Below the pieces are notes generated by a model. That model was not told where the DNA came from. It did not search any database and saw nothing but the letters and a program-made list of their open reading frames with translations. DNA of 64,000 bases, from contig NZ_CM000776.2 in NCBI RefSeq assembly GCF_000162575.1, positions 438,950-502,949 on the forward strand. Reading direction: 5' to 3'. This document shows positions 37,204-45,497 of the stretch, piece by piece (position 1 is the first letter of the stretch; the number at the start of each line of letters is the position of its first letter). The DNA comes from Helicobacter canadensis MIT 98-5491. Lineage in GTDB: Bacteria > Campylobacterota > Campylobacteria > Campylobacterales > Helicobacteraceae. A program made the translations under genes and the position numbers.

Positions 37204-38570
37204 TGCCTTTAACCAAAGAAATTAATACGATTTTAATTGCTAATCGCGGAGAGATTGCATTAAGAGCTATCCGCACCATTAAAGAAATGGGAAAAAAAGC
37301 AATTGCAGTGTATTCAACAGCCGATAAAGATGCTCATTATTTAGATCTTGCAGATGCAAAAATTTGTATTGGTGGGGATAAATCTAGCGAAAGTTATTTG
37401 AATATTCCTGCTATTATTTCAGCTGCAGAGCTTTTTAATGCCGATGCAATTTTTCCTGGTTATGGCTTTTTGAGTGAGAATCAAAATTTTGTAGAAATTT
37501 GTAATTATCATAATATTGAATTTATTGGTCCAAATCCTGAAGTAATGGCATTAATGAGCGATAAAAGCAAAGCAAAAGAAGTTATGAAAAATGCTGGGGT
37601 TCCTGTAATACCTGGAAGCGATGGAGCGGTAAAATCCAAAGAAGAAGCTTTAGAACTTGCAAAAGAAATTGGCTATCCTGTAATTTTAAAAGCAGCAGCA
37701 GGTGGGGGCGGTCGTGGAATGCGGATTGTCCAAAATGAAGAAAATATGTTTAATGCTTATTTAGCAGCAGAGAGTGAAGCAATTAGTGCTTTTGGTGATG
37801 GGACAATCTATATGGAGAAGTTCATTGATAAGCCAAAGCACATTGAAGTGCAAATATTAGCAGATAAATATGGAAATGTTTTGCATGTGGGGGAGAGGGA
37901 TTGCTCACTTCAAAGACGCCATCAAAAGTTAATTGAAGAATCTCCAGCGCCAACATTAGAAGCAGAAACGCGCAAAAAGCTTTTAGAGACTGCGATTACT
38001 GCAACAAAGGCTATTAAATATGTGGGAGCAGGAACTTATGAATTTTTGCTTGATAATAATCAAAATTTCTATTTTATGGAGATGAATACGCGTTTGCAAG
38101 TTGAGCACCCTGTGAGTGAGCTTGTAAGCGGATTGGATATTATTGAGCTAATGATACAAATCGCTGAAGGCAAAAAGCTTCCTAAACAAGAAGAGGTGGA
38201 TTTTAAGGGTTGTGCGATTGAATGTCGAATCACAGCTGAAGATCCGGTAAAATTCTATCCATCTGCAGGAAAAATTACTAAATGGATTGCACCAGGCGGC
38301 AATAATGTTCGGATAGATACTCACGCGTATGCGGGATATGTTGTTCCTATGTTTTATGATTCAATGATTGGCAAATTAATCGTATGGGGAAAAACTCGTG
38401 ATGAAGCCATTGCTAGAATGAGTAGAGCTTTAGATGAGTTTTGTGTGGAAGGCATCAAAACGACGATTGATTTCCATAAAAAAATGATGAAAAATGACGA
38501 TTTTAGAAGAGGTGTTGTCCATACCAAATATTTAGAACAAAAAATGGAAAATGGAACGGAAAATGCTTGA
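37203..38570 (+). CDS. accC: Biotin carboxylase subunit of acetyl-CoA carboxylase
   Basis: ATP-dependent carboxylation of biotin on AccB using bicarbonate. The 455 residues show ILIANRGEIALRAIRTIKE at the start, FPGYGFLSEN, the ATP-grasp glycine loop KAAAGGGGRGMRIVQ, and MEMNTRLQVEHPVSELVSG with catalytic Glu/Arg residues, all intact. It forms an operon with accB; a flagellin-like gene begins 48 bases after its stop. Confidence 0.97.
   Translation: MPLTKEINTILIANRGEIALRAIRTIKEMGKKAIAVYSTADKDAHYLDLADAKICIGGDKSSESYLNIPAIISAAELFNADAIFPGYGFLSENQNFVEICNYHNIEFIGPNPEVMALMSDKSKAKEVMKNAGVPVIPGSDGAVKSKEEALELAKEIGYPVILKAAAGGGGRGMRIVQNEENMFNAYLAAESEAISAFGDGTIYMEKFIDKPKHIEVQILADKYGNVLHVGERDCSLQRRHQKLIEESPAPTLEAETRKKLLETAITATKAIKYVGAGTYEFLLDNNQNFYFMEMNTRLQVEHPVSELVSGLDIIELMIQIAEGKKLPKQEEVDFKGCAIECRITAEDPVKFYPSAGKITKWIAPGGNNVRIDTHAYAGYVVPMFYDSMIGKLIVWGKTRDEAIARMSRALDEFCVEGIKTTIDFHKKMMKNDDFRRGVVHTKYLEQKMENGTENA
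38552..38566 (+). promoter_or_regulatory. Candidate sigma-54 promoter for the FlaC-like gene
   Basis: TGGAAC-N5-ATGC with the GG and GC dinucleotides separated by exactly 10 bases, matching the -24/-12 layout (consensus TGGCAC-N5-TTGC). It overlaps the last codons of accC and lies 53 bases before the ATG at 38619. Flagellar genes of Helicobacter commonly use sigma-54. One motif seen by eye; not proven. Confidence 0.45.
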
Positions 38571-38618
38571 AAATTTAAAAATGCAAGGAAGCAATCTTGG
38601 AATTAGAAAGGAGATACT

Positions 38619-39371
38619 ATGAAAATTGGAAATACACAAGCTAACGAAAGTCTAATTAATCTTAATAAAGCAAAAGAAGATGAAGAAAAAGCACTAAAGA
38701 AAATCGCTTCACCTCGCCCTATTGAAGCCACAGATGGTGCTAGTTTAGCTATTGCTAATGCACTTTTAGCACAGGCAAACTCAATGTCTCAAGGGATTCG
38801 TAATGCTAATGATGCTATTGGTATGATGCAAATTGCAGATGGCACACTCTCTACTTTGAGTGATTCTGCTATTAGAATGAATGAACTTTCTGTAGCAATG
38901 GGGAATCCTGCACTAAATAGCTCTCAAAGATCAATGATTGAGAGTGAAGCAGCAGCTTTAACACAATCAATGAATGATGCGGTGTCTCAAGCGACTTTTA
39001 ATGGTAAAAATGTTTTTGGTGGGCAAATGGATTTTATGACAGGCAATGGATTGGAAAGCATTAATTTACAATCTCCAAACACTGCTAATTTAAGTGTTAA
39101 TAACCAGCAAAGCATTTTAGATTTTATTGAAGATTTGGGTATGAAGCGTGCTGATATTGGAGCTGCAATGAATGGAATACAATCAGGCATTGATTCAAAT
39201 ATGCAAACAGTTGTTAATCTTAAAGCAGCAGAAGGCAATTTATTGGATGATGATTTAGCAGAAAATTATAATGAATTAAACAATGCTAAATTAAGAGCTA
39301 ATGCAGCTTTATACGCATCTTCATTTAACGCACAATATTTACAAAACCGACTAGATGCGCTTTTGGGCTAG
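38619..39371 (+). CDS. flaC: Short flagellin-like protein, FlaC-type
   Basis: Flagellin homologue of 250 residues containing only conserved D0/D1 regions. The N-terminal part (GASLAIANALLAQANSMSQG and MIQ-type helices to about 120) joins almost directly to the C-terminal part (about 165-250, ending FNAQYLQNRLDALLG), with no variable surface domain. Length and layout match Campylobacter FlaC (249 residues), which is secreted through the flagellar system rather than being the main filament subunit; that role here is inferred. A good ribosome site (AAAGGAGA) and a possible sigma-54 promoter precede it, and a hairpin follows. Confidence 0.8.
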   Translation: MKIGNTQANESLINLNKAKEDEEKALKKIASPRPIEATDGASLAIANALLAQANSMSQGIRNANDAIGMMQIADGTLSTLSDSAIRMNELSVAMGNPALNSSQRSMIESEAAALTQSMNDAVSQATFNGKNVFGGQMDFMTGNGLESINLQSPNTANLSVNNQQSILDFIEDLGMKRADIGAAMNGIQSGIDSNMQTVVNLKAAEGNLLDDDLAENYNELNNAKLRANAALYASSFNAQYLQNRLDALLG

Positions 39372-39415
39372 TTGTTCTTAGTGTCATTTTTGATTTTTCT
39401 AATTTTCTCTACCAA

Positions 39416-39443
39416 AGTAGAAGATTGACAAAGATCTTCTACT
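39416..39443 (+). terminator. Terminator after the FlaC-like gene
   Basis: Perfect 10-base inverted repeat (AGTAGAAGAT and its complement) with an 8-base loop, about 45 bases after the stop at 39371, followed by T-rich sequence. Confidence 0.55.
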
Positions 39444-39770
39444 ATTGTTCAATTAATTTTTAAGCAAAGTCCATATTTAAAAAGGATATTAGTTTCCAAA
39501 TTCCCATTCATTAAAGCTTGGATTCTTCCTTGATTGTTATTTTCTCTTTTTCTAATCGTTTCAATCGCGTGTTATCATCAGTTATAAGAAGAATTAAAAT
39601 ATCTGCTAAAGTTAATTCTTTGTAAGTTAGCAGAAATATAAAAGATAATTTTGATATAAGGGAGAAGAAATTTTATAAAGGGCTTAAGATTGTCATTAGC
39701 GGGGGGGGGAGGGGCATTATAGCGTATTTTTGGGCGTATTATAAATAAATTTAGACTCATTGCATTATCA
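39444..39770. other. Long non-coding stretch with an interrupted G tract
   Basis: No convincing gene is seen in these 327 bases. The stretch contains a second G-rich tract at 39701-39714 (G9-A-G4 on plus), directly followed by CATTATA, whose complement is a perfect TATAAT (39716-39721) on the minus strand. The pattern G-tract then CATTAT/CATAAT resembles the phase-variable autotransporter promoter at 35.9 kb, but no gene lies downstream on the plus strand. It could be a remnant of a lost contingency locus. Confidence 0.5.
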
Positions 39771-39956
39771 TCAAGCAATTTGATGGGGCTTGAAATTATC
39801 AAAGCCTTGTTTACGGATGCACTTTTCTAAAGTGCTTTTTCCGCTCCCACATAATTCACTTATGCTAACAATAATGCGAGATTTTTCTTTTAGTTCCCTA
39901 ACGCAGATTTCATTAGGATTGCTTAACAATTCCATTTGAGTTTGACAAAATATCAT
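39771..39956 (-). CDS. Small hypothetical protein coupled to argD
   Basis: A 61-residue open frame whose ATG overlaps the argD stop (TAATG), the arrangement used for translational coupling. It contains SISELCGSGKSTLEKCIRK, which can be read either as a degenerate P-loop (first Gly of the Walker A motif absent) or as a helix-turn-helix. It has no family I recognise. It could be a truncated remnant, because a G-rich tract and non-coding DNA lie just downstream. Low confidence that it is a functional protein. Confidence 0.35.
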   Translation of the reverse strand: MIFCQTQMELLSNPNEICVRELKEKSRIIVSISELCGSGKSTLEKCIRKQGFDNFKPHQIA

Positions 39957-41152
39957 TAAAAATCCTTAAGAGAATGATTAATGCGTTCAAAACCTTCATC
40001 GATTTCTTCTTTGCTAATTGTTAAGGTAGGTAAGAATCGTGCTGTATTTTTACCGCTTTTTAGCACTAAAACTCGATTCTCGCAAGTTTTTTGCAAAAAG
40101 AGATTAAATGATTCTGTATCTTTTAATCTAAGTCCGCGCATAAGTCCTAAGCCTACTTCCTGTATAAAGATTTCTGGATAAGACTTTTGTAAATTTTGAA
40201 GTTTTTGAGTGAAATAAGAGATTGTTTTTTCCAATCTACCACTTTGTTTTTCTTCTTTAAGAATCTCTAAAACTTCTAGTGCTGCTCTTGTAGAGAGGAA
40301 ATTTCCCCCAAAGGTGCTTCCGTGATCACCTGGAGAGAAAATATCTTTAAGGCTTGTCATAACTGCACCAATAGGGACACCACCAGCTAATCCTTTAGCG
40401 GTTGTGATGACATCAGGAGTGATTTCATAATAATTAGAAGCAAAAAGCTCTCCACTGCGATAGATTCCTGTTTGCACTTCATCAATCATTAGTAGAATAT
40501 TTTTTTCTTTTAAAAATTTAGCTAGTTTTTGAATTTCTGCTTTATCAAAAGGTGTAATGCCCCCTTCGCCTTGGACTAACTCTAAAAGCACTGCACAAGT
40601 AACGGGGCTAATTTTGTTTGGAATATCTAAAATATCCTTGGCATACACAAAGCCATCTGGAAAAGGTCCAAAATAATGGTGCATTTTATCTTGAGCAGTA
40701 GCCTTTAGTGTGCTAATAGTTCGTCCATGAAAAGAAGAATCTAAAGTAATCACTTGATAACGCTTGGTTTCTCCATTGACTTCGCCAAACTTTCTAGCAA
40801 TTTTGATAGCACCTTCATTTGCCTCTGCACCAGAATTTGCAAAAAATACACGCATATCATAACCACTTTGTTTTATAAGTTCTTTGGCTAGTTTAGCTTG
40901 GGGTTCAATCAAATAAAGATTGGAAGTGTGAATAAGTTCTTTGGCTTGTTGGCAAATAGCATTAGCTAATCGTTCATTGCCGTGACCTACGCTACAAACA
41001 GCAATTCCAGCACCAAAATCAATGTAATCTTTACCTTCGTTATCAAAAAGTCTCGCACCCTTTCCTCTTACAAAATGTGTGTAATTGCGCGCATAAGTGT
41101 GTAGAGTATAGTCTAAATCCATTTGTTTTAAGTCATGTGTTGTCATTTGCAT
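39956..41152 (-). CDS. argD: Acetylornithine aminotransferase
   Basis: PLP enzyme converting N-acetylglutamate semialdehyde to N-acetylornithine in arginine synthesis; ArgD often doubles as succinyldiaminopimelate aminotransferase. The 398 residues include GAGIAVCSVGHGNERLANA, NSGAEANEGAIKIARKF, SFHGRTISTLKATAQ, LLMIDEVQTGIYRSGELFA and the PLP lysine in TTAKGLAGGVPIGAVM near 243. A small open frame overlaps its stop. No other arginine genes are adjacent. Confidence 0.93.
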   Translation of the reverse strand: MQMTTHDLKQMDLDYTLHTYARNYTHFVRGKGARLFDNEGKDYIDFGAGIAVCSVGHGNERLANAICQQAKELIHTSNLYLIEPQAKLAKELIKQSGYDMRVFFANSGAEANEGAIKIARKFGEVNGETKRYQVITLDSSFHGRTISTLKATAQDKMHHYFGPFPDGFVYAKDILDIPNKISPVTCAVLLELVQGEGGITPFDKAEIQKLAKFLKEKNILLMIDEVQTGIYRSGELFASNYYEITPDVITTAKGLAGGVPIGAVMTSLKDIFSPGDHGSTFGGNFLSTRAALEVLEILKEEKQSGRLEKTISYFTQKLQNLQKSYPEIFIQEVGLGLMRGLRLKDTESFNLFLQKTCENRVLVLKSGKNTARFLPTLTISKEEIDEGFERINHSLKDF

Positions 41153-41263
41153 TGCCTTTTATAATTTTTGTGTGATTTTACAAAAAATAAATAAAAACAA
41201 GTTGATTGAAACCTCTAAAAACAAACATATTTATTTTTTACATTATCTTTTATAATAAAGCGT

Positions 41264-41269
41264 TATAAT
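41264..41269 (+). promoter_or_regulatory. -10 element for ppc
   Basis: Perfect TATAAT 35 bases upstream of the GTG start at 41299, with a second TATAAT at 41251-41256. AAGGAG lies 8 bases before the start. Confidence 0.5.
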
Positions 41270-41298
41270 TTTGAAAAAATAGACTAAGGAGTGCAAAA

Positions 41299-43950
41299 GT
41301 GAAAAGCAATCAAACTCAAGAAATAGAGTTTATTTTTTCATTAATGGGAGAGTTGCTAGAGGAAGTAGCACCAGAGATTAGAGAAATTTTTATCGCTTTG
41401 AAGGAAGATAAAACAGCAAATTATATTGCCAAAAAAGAGGTGTTAAAGAAGCTAGAATCTAAAGATATTTCAAAGCTTATTAAAGCCTTTACCTTGTATT
41501 ATTTATTGCTTAATATTGTGGATGAACGACATTTGTTGAGCTTTAATTCAAAAAAGCATATAGGCTCAATGATAGATGAGTTAAAAGCACAAAAATATGA
41601 TGAAGAAGATATTAAAAGTGTGCTTAAAAAAATCAAATTTTATCCCGTTTTTACTGCGCATCCAACAGAATCGCTACGACGGACTTTTTTGGAGAGTTAT
41701 CATGAGATGTATGATGATTTGAATCTTTGGTTTGGAAGCGGAGATAATGCAGCTAAGGAGCATTTGAAATATCGCCTTAATTTGCTTTGGCATAGCCATA
41801 TCGTAAGAAGCGAGAAGATTGAAGTGCTTTTTGAGTTAGACAATCTTTTGTATTTTATGGAAAGCTCAATTTTACAAAGTGGAACTAATATTTTAGAAGA
41901 AGTGCAAAATGCATTGCAAGAACCACTTAAAAAATCTCCCATTAGACTTGGAAGCTGGATAGGTGGGGATAGAGATGGGAATCCTTATGTTACTAATGGG
42001 GTAATGTTAGAAGTAATGAAGCGGCAGCATCAAACGATTATTGAGCATTATTTAAAGCAAATTGATAAATTAAGTCGGGAACTTTCTATTGCTCAAGAAT
42101 ATGCTAACCCCACACAAGAATTGTTGGAGAGTTTAGAGGAAGAAAAAGAACACCTTGATGAAATGGCAAAAAAACTTTTTTTGCAAGAACCTTTTAGGGC
42201 TAAATTAACTTGTATGCGACAGAAATTGCAAAATCGGATTATGGCTTTAAATCTCCCTCAATCTGCACTTTATGAAAGTAAGCCCTATATCTATGAAAGC
42301 CCAAAAGAATTTATTAAAGATATTGATATGATGTTAGAATCATTAGATAAAAGGAGTGGAATTTATCTCAAAAAACTTAAGAATCTTGTGCTTTTGGCAG
42401 GGTTTCATCTGATGCAATTAGATTTTAGGCAGCATCGTGATGTATTTTGGAGGGCACTTGCTGAAATCTTTTCATTATTAGGCTATGTGCAAGGAGATTT
42501 GTTGCTATTGCCCAAAAAAGAACAAGAAGAGATTCTTAATAATGCCCTTACTGCACCTCTTTTAGATCTTAATGCTTTATATGGAAAGCTAAGTAAAGAA
42601 TCACAAGAATTATTAATGGCGTTTATGAATTTTAGATGGGCAAAAGATCGCATTAGTGATAATATTATTGATTCGTGTATAATTTCTATGTGCCAAGGTG
42701 CTAATGATTTATTATGTGTGCTTTGGTTTGCAAAGCAATCAGGACTTTGGAGAAAAGGCAAGAAAACTCGCATTGGTATTGCACCTTTATTTGAGACCAT
42801 TGGGGATTTGGAAAATGCTCCAGTAATTTTGCGTGAGTTGTGTGCAAATCCACATTATGCAGAATATTTGCAATCGTGTAAAAATAATCAAGAAATTATG
42901 ATTGGTTATTCTGATTCTAGTAAAGATGGAGGTATCTTCACCAGTAATTATTCTTTGCGTAAAGCGATTAATAATTTGATTGTTTTGGAGGAGGAATTAA
43001 GGATTAAATTCCGCCTTTTCCATGGACGAGGAGGGAGTGTTAGCCGTGGAGGTGGGGCATTAGAGGATGCCTTGCTTTCTGCACCAGATAATAGTGTGGC
43101 AGGATTCTTAAAGACAACCGAACAAGGAGAAGTGATTAGCGAGAAATATTTGAATCCCAAAAAGGCAGAATTTAGTTTTGCAAGTGCCTTAGCAAATTTG
43201 TTAAAAAAATCGGTGTATGATAAATATGGAACTAATAAACAGGTTTGCAATCGGGATTTTGAAAGCATTATGCAAAAGATTAGCGAGGAATCATTTAAGA
43301 CTTATCGTAATCTTGTTTATGAAACAGAAGGCTTTATTGAGTATTTCAAATCCGCAACGCCTATTGAATTTATTCAACAACTTAATATCGGATCACGCCC
43401 CTCAAAGCGTAAAAATACACAAAATGTAGAGGATTTACGAGCGATTCCTTGGGTGTTTGCTTGGACGCAAAATAGGGCAATTATTCCAGCGTGGTATGGG
43501 CTTGGAAGTGGGTTAGAGTTAGCTAGTGCAAGGTTTGATAAAGAAATTTTAAGAAATTGTTATAAAGAAGATTTATTTTTTAAAACCACAATTGATAACA
43601 TTTCACAAGCTTTTTTAAAAGTAGATTTAGAGATTGCAAAGCATTATAATGAGTTTGTAGAGAACGATGATCTTAGAAAAGAAATTTGGCAAAAAATTAA
43701 GAGTGAGTATCATTTGACGCTGAAGTGGTTGTTGTATGTGCGAGGAGAAGAAACATTGCTTGAGACACAAAAGCATATTCAAAAGTCTATTTTACTGCGA
43801 AAATCTTTTTTAACAAGTCTTAATTTCTTCCAACTTTATTTGATGGAGCAATATAAAAATGCGACTTATATTGAGCAAAAACAAAGGATTGCTAAACAAA
43901 TTATTACTACTATTGTAGGAATTGCACAAGGCATTAGAAATACAGGTTGA
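41299..43950 (+). CDS. ppc: Phosphoenolpyruvate carboxylase
   Basis: Anaplerotic enzyme making oxaloacetate from PEP and bicarbonate. The 883 residues are full length, with the signatures FTAHPTESLRRTF near 120 (catalytic His), GGDRDGNPYVT, MIGYSDSSKDGG, FRLFHGRGGSVSRGGG and NIGSRPSKRK, plus the C-terminal IRNTG typical of the family. The start is GTG with AAGGAG upstream. The gene is monocistronic with a hairpin terminator immediately after it. H. pylori lacks this enzyme by my recollection, so it points to another Helicobacter group. Confidence 0.96.
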   Translation: MKSNQTQEIEFIFSLMGELLEEVAPEIREIFIALKEDKTANYIAKKEVLKKLESKDISKLIKAFTLYYLLLNIVDERHLLSFNSKKHIGSMIDELKAQKYDEEDIKSVLKKIKFYPVFTAHPTESLRRTFLESYHEMYDDLNLWFGSGDNAAKEHLKYRLNLLWHSHIVRSEKIEVLFELDNLLYFMESSILQSGTNILEEVQNALQEPLKKSPIRLGSWIGGDRDGNPYVTNGVMLEVMKRQHQTIIEHYLKQIDKLSRELSIAQEYANPTQELLESLEEEKEHLDEMAKKLFLQEPFRAKLTCMRQKLQNRIMALNLPQSALYESKPYIYESPKEFIKDIDMMLESLDKRSGIYLKKLKNLVLLAGFHLMQLDFRQHRDVFWRALAEIFSLLGYVQGDLLLLPKKEQEEILNNALTAPLLDLNALYGKLSKESQELLMAFMNFRWAKDRISDNIIDSCIISMCQGANDLLCVLWFAKQSGLWRKGKKTRIGIAPLFETIGDLENAPVILRELCANPHYAEYLQSCKNNQEIMIGYSDSSKDGGIFTSNYSLRKAINNLIVLEEELRIKFRLFHGRGGSVSRGGGALEDALLSAPDNSVAGFLKTTEQGEVISEKYLNPKKAEFSFASALANLLKKSVYDKYGTNKQVCNRDFESIMQKISEESFKTYRNLVYETEGFIEYFKSATPIEFIQQLNIGSRPSKRKNTQNVEDLRAIPWVFAWTQNRAIIPAWYGLGSGLELASARFDKEILRNCYKEDLFFKTTIDNISQAFLKVDLEIAKHYNEFVENDDLRKEIWQKIKSEYHLTLKWLLYVRGEETLLETQKHIQKSILLRKSFLTSLNFFQLYLMEQYKNATYIEQKQRIAKQIITTIVGIAQGIRNTG

Positions 43951-43959
43951 TTAAAAGTA

Positions 43960-43987
43960 GCTAAAATCTATTTTAATAGATTTTAGC
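43960..43987. terminator. Bidirectional terminator between ppc and the CMD-family gene
   Basis: Perfect 13-base inverted repeat (GCTAAAATCTATT and its complement) with a 2-base loop between the convergent stops at 43950 and 43994, with T-rich flanks on both strands. Confidence 0.7.
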
Positions 43988-43993
43988 CCTCTT

Positions 43994-44908
43994 TTATTTT
44001 GCTATTTCATCAATGGTATTAAGTGCATTTAAGCTTTTTGGATAGCCTATGTATGGGACTAAAGCAGTGACTACTGCGATGAGCTTTGTTTTGTCATTTC
44101 CCATATTTAAATTTCCTTGTATATGGGCTTTGACTTGAGATTCTATTCCCCCCATAGAGATTAGATAAACAAAGGTTATAAGCTCTCTAAAAGCCAGATC
44201 CAATCCTTTTCGCGTGTAATAATCGCCAAAGCAATTTGCACTTAAAAATTCATTGATATGTTTTTTATGAGCAGGTGTAGAATCATAGCTTTTTTCTATG
44301 GCTGCACCAAAGATATTTTTTTGTATTTCAAAACCTTTTTCTCTGCGATTTTGTTGGTTAGTGGTGCTTTGAGATTCTAAAGGTAGCTTTACTTCTTGTT
44401 GTTTAAAAATTTTGTTTGTAATGACTAAAGCATCTGCTACCTTTGCTATCCCAACATAGGGGGTGGCTTGGTAAATAATTTCTTTAATTGCTATGGGATT
44501 TATTTTACTCTTTAAAGCCGCCTTTAACATAATCTCAAATTCTTCTTTTGCAGATAGGGCTATTAGAGAAGCTAGAATGAGCAAAAGTCTTTCATTTTCT
44601 TTTAAATTTGACTTTTGCCAAACTTCATCAAAAGCAAAATTGGCATAATTGGTAAAAAATTCTAAATCCTCTTTTGGTAAGGCACTAGTGCCAAAAAGTT
44701 TCTGTAAATTTTCTTTAGCTTGTGGTGTTAGGGTATTCATATTCTCTCCTTTAGATAAATTTAAAGAATAATTTCTTTCTTCAATTTCTGTAGAAAAAAG
44801 ATGTGTTCCTAAAGAACTCAATGCGGTTGCACCAAGTAAAATTTTACTTGAAGTCTTTAAAAAGTCTCTACGCGATTCTTTGTTGTCTTGTTTTGTTTGA
44901 TTTGGCAT
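43994..44908 (-). CDS. Carboxymuconolactone decarboxylase-family protein with Tat leader
   Basis: CMD-family protein with a twin-arginine export signal. From the ATG at 44908 (AAGGAA upstream) it has 304 residues. The Tat motif SRRDFLK at about 13-19 and a hydrophobic stretch (KILLGATALSSLG) lead to two CMD repeats, about 105-175 (LLILASLIAL) and 235-300 (ELITFVYLISMGGIESQVKAHI). The repeats lack the AhpD CxxC pair, and the usual Cys near the GG is Ile, so peroxidase chemistry is unlikely. A second start at 44740 with its own ribosome site would give a leaderless cytosolic form. The first 57 codons are almost identical to those of the aldo/keto reductase at 46.7 kb. Confidence 0.82.
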   Translation of the reverse strand: MPNQTKQDNKESRRDFLKTSSKILLGATALSSLGTHLFSTEIEERNYSLNLSKGENMNTLTPQAKENLQKLFGTSALPKEDLEFFTNYANFAFDEVWQKSNLKENERLLLILASLIALSAKEEFEIMLKAALKSKINPIAIKEIIYQATPYVGIAKVADALVITNKIFKQQEVKLPLESQSTTNQQNRREKGFEIQKNIFGAAIEKSYDSTPAHKKHINEFLSANCFGDYYTRKGLDLAFRELITFVYLISMGGIESQVKAHIQGNLNMGNDKTKLIAVVTALVPYIGYPKSLNALNTIDEIAK

Positions 44909-44951
44909 CGTTGTTTCCTTATTGTTATTGTTTCTAAGAATCCTATTAAAC
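44734..44951 (-). repeat. Tat-leader cassette, copy 1
   Basis: 218-base segment matching 46517-46734 with only about 4 differences. It covers the ribosome site, the whole Tat signal region and an internal ribosome site plus ATG (44740). The similarity stops abruptly on both sides. One difference changes His to Asn in the leader. Confidence 0.93.
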
Positions 44952-45120
44952 AATGTTTTCTTAGCTCTCTTGCTTTTATATTTTTTGTGCTTGATGGTTT
45001 CCTTATAATATCTTGATAAAATGAAAATTTTATAAGAGAATAAAGTAAAGCAATGACAATTTCACTTTGGAAACCATTAAAAAATTCTGCATAAACTAAT
45101 GGTATCTCAATTTTACTCAT
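44952..45120 (-). pseudogene. Possible gene remnant interrupted by the Tat-leader cassette
   Basis: An open frame begins at ATG 45120, overlapping the end of the ABM-domain gene, and encodes a hydrophobic stretch (IVIALLYSLIKFSFYQ) before running out of frame into the duplicated leader cassette. I recognise no family. It may be the 5' part of a gene truncated when the cassette was inserted, or chance. Confidence 0.25.
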
Positions 45121-45490
45121 CAATATTTTTCTCCAAAGCCATTTGTGGATTCAAGGCTTTCATTGGAATAAATTTTAAATCCCTTATCATATGCAAAATG
45201 CTTTGTTTATAAAGCTGAAAATGCGGACTTGTTATGTGATTTTCATAGCTTTGTTGGTCTTTATATGCTTCTATGATACTAAATTGACAAGGATTATTTT
45301 CGTGTTGCATGGCATAGAGCATAAGAACCCCATTTTCTAATTTTACACTTTGTTTGCTCTCTGTTTGTAGAATATCCTTATATTCCTTAAGATATTGGCA
45401 ATCTATTAGAATTTCAGAAATTTTTACTAAAGGCTCTTTTGATAGTGCTAGGGTGCATACTCCTAATATAATACTTAAAATTTTTTTCAT
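45113..45490 (-). CDS. Exported antibiotic-biosynthesis-monooxygenase (ABM) domain protein
   Basis: Small YgiN-like ABM-fold protein of 125 residues. The start at 45490 is chosen because it gives a clean Sec signal peptide (MKKILSIILGVCTLALS); an upstream in-frame start at 45511 would add seven residues inside the aldo/keto reductase gene. The domain spans about 24-110 with LMLYAMQHENNPCQFSIIEA and the ENHITSPHFQLY helix typical of the fold. Members act as quinol monooxygenases or small-molecule-binding proteins. It starts 8 bases after the aldo/keto reductase stop and is surely co-transcribed with it. Confidence 0.78.
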   Translation of the reverse strand: MKKILSIILGVCTLALSKEPLVKISEILIDCQYLKEYKDILQTESKQSVKLENGVLMLYAMQHENNPCQFSIIEAYKDQQSYENHITSPHFQLYKQSILHMIRDLKFIPMKALNPQMALEKNIDE

Positions 45491-45497
45491 ATATTTC

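Noticed and set aside
39578-39802. 74-residue minus-strand frame spanning the interrupted G tract (NAPPPPANDN)
   Set aside because: No protein-like features beyond the tract-derived prolines and no ribosome site; not a convincing phase-variable gene.
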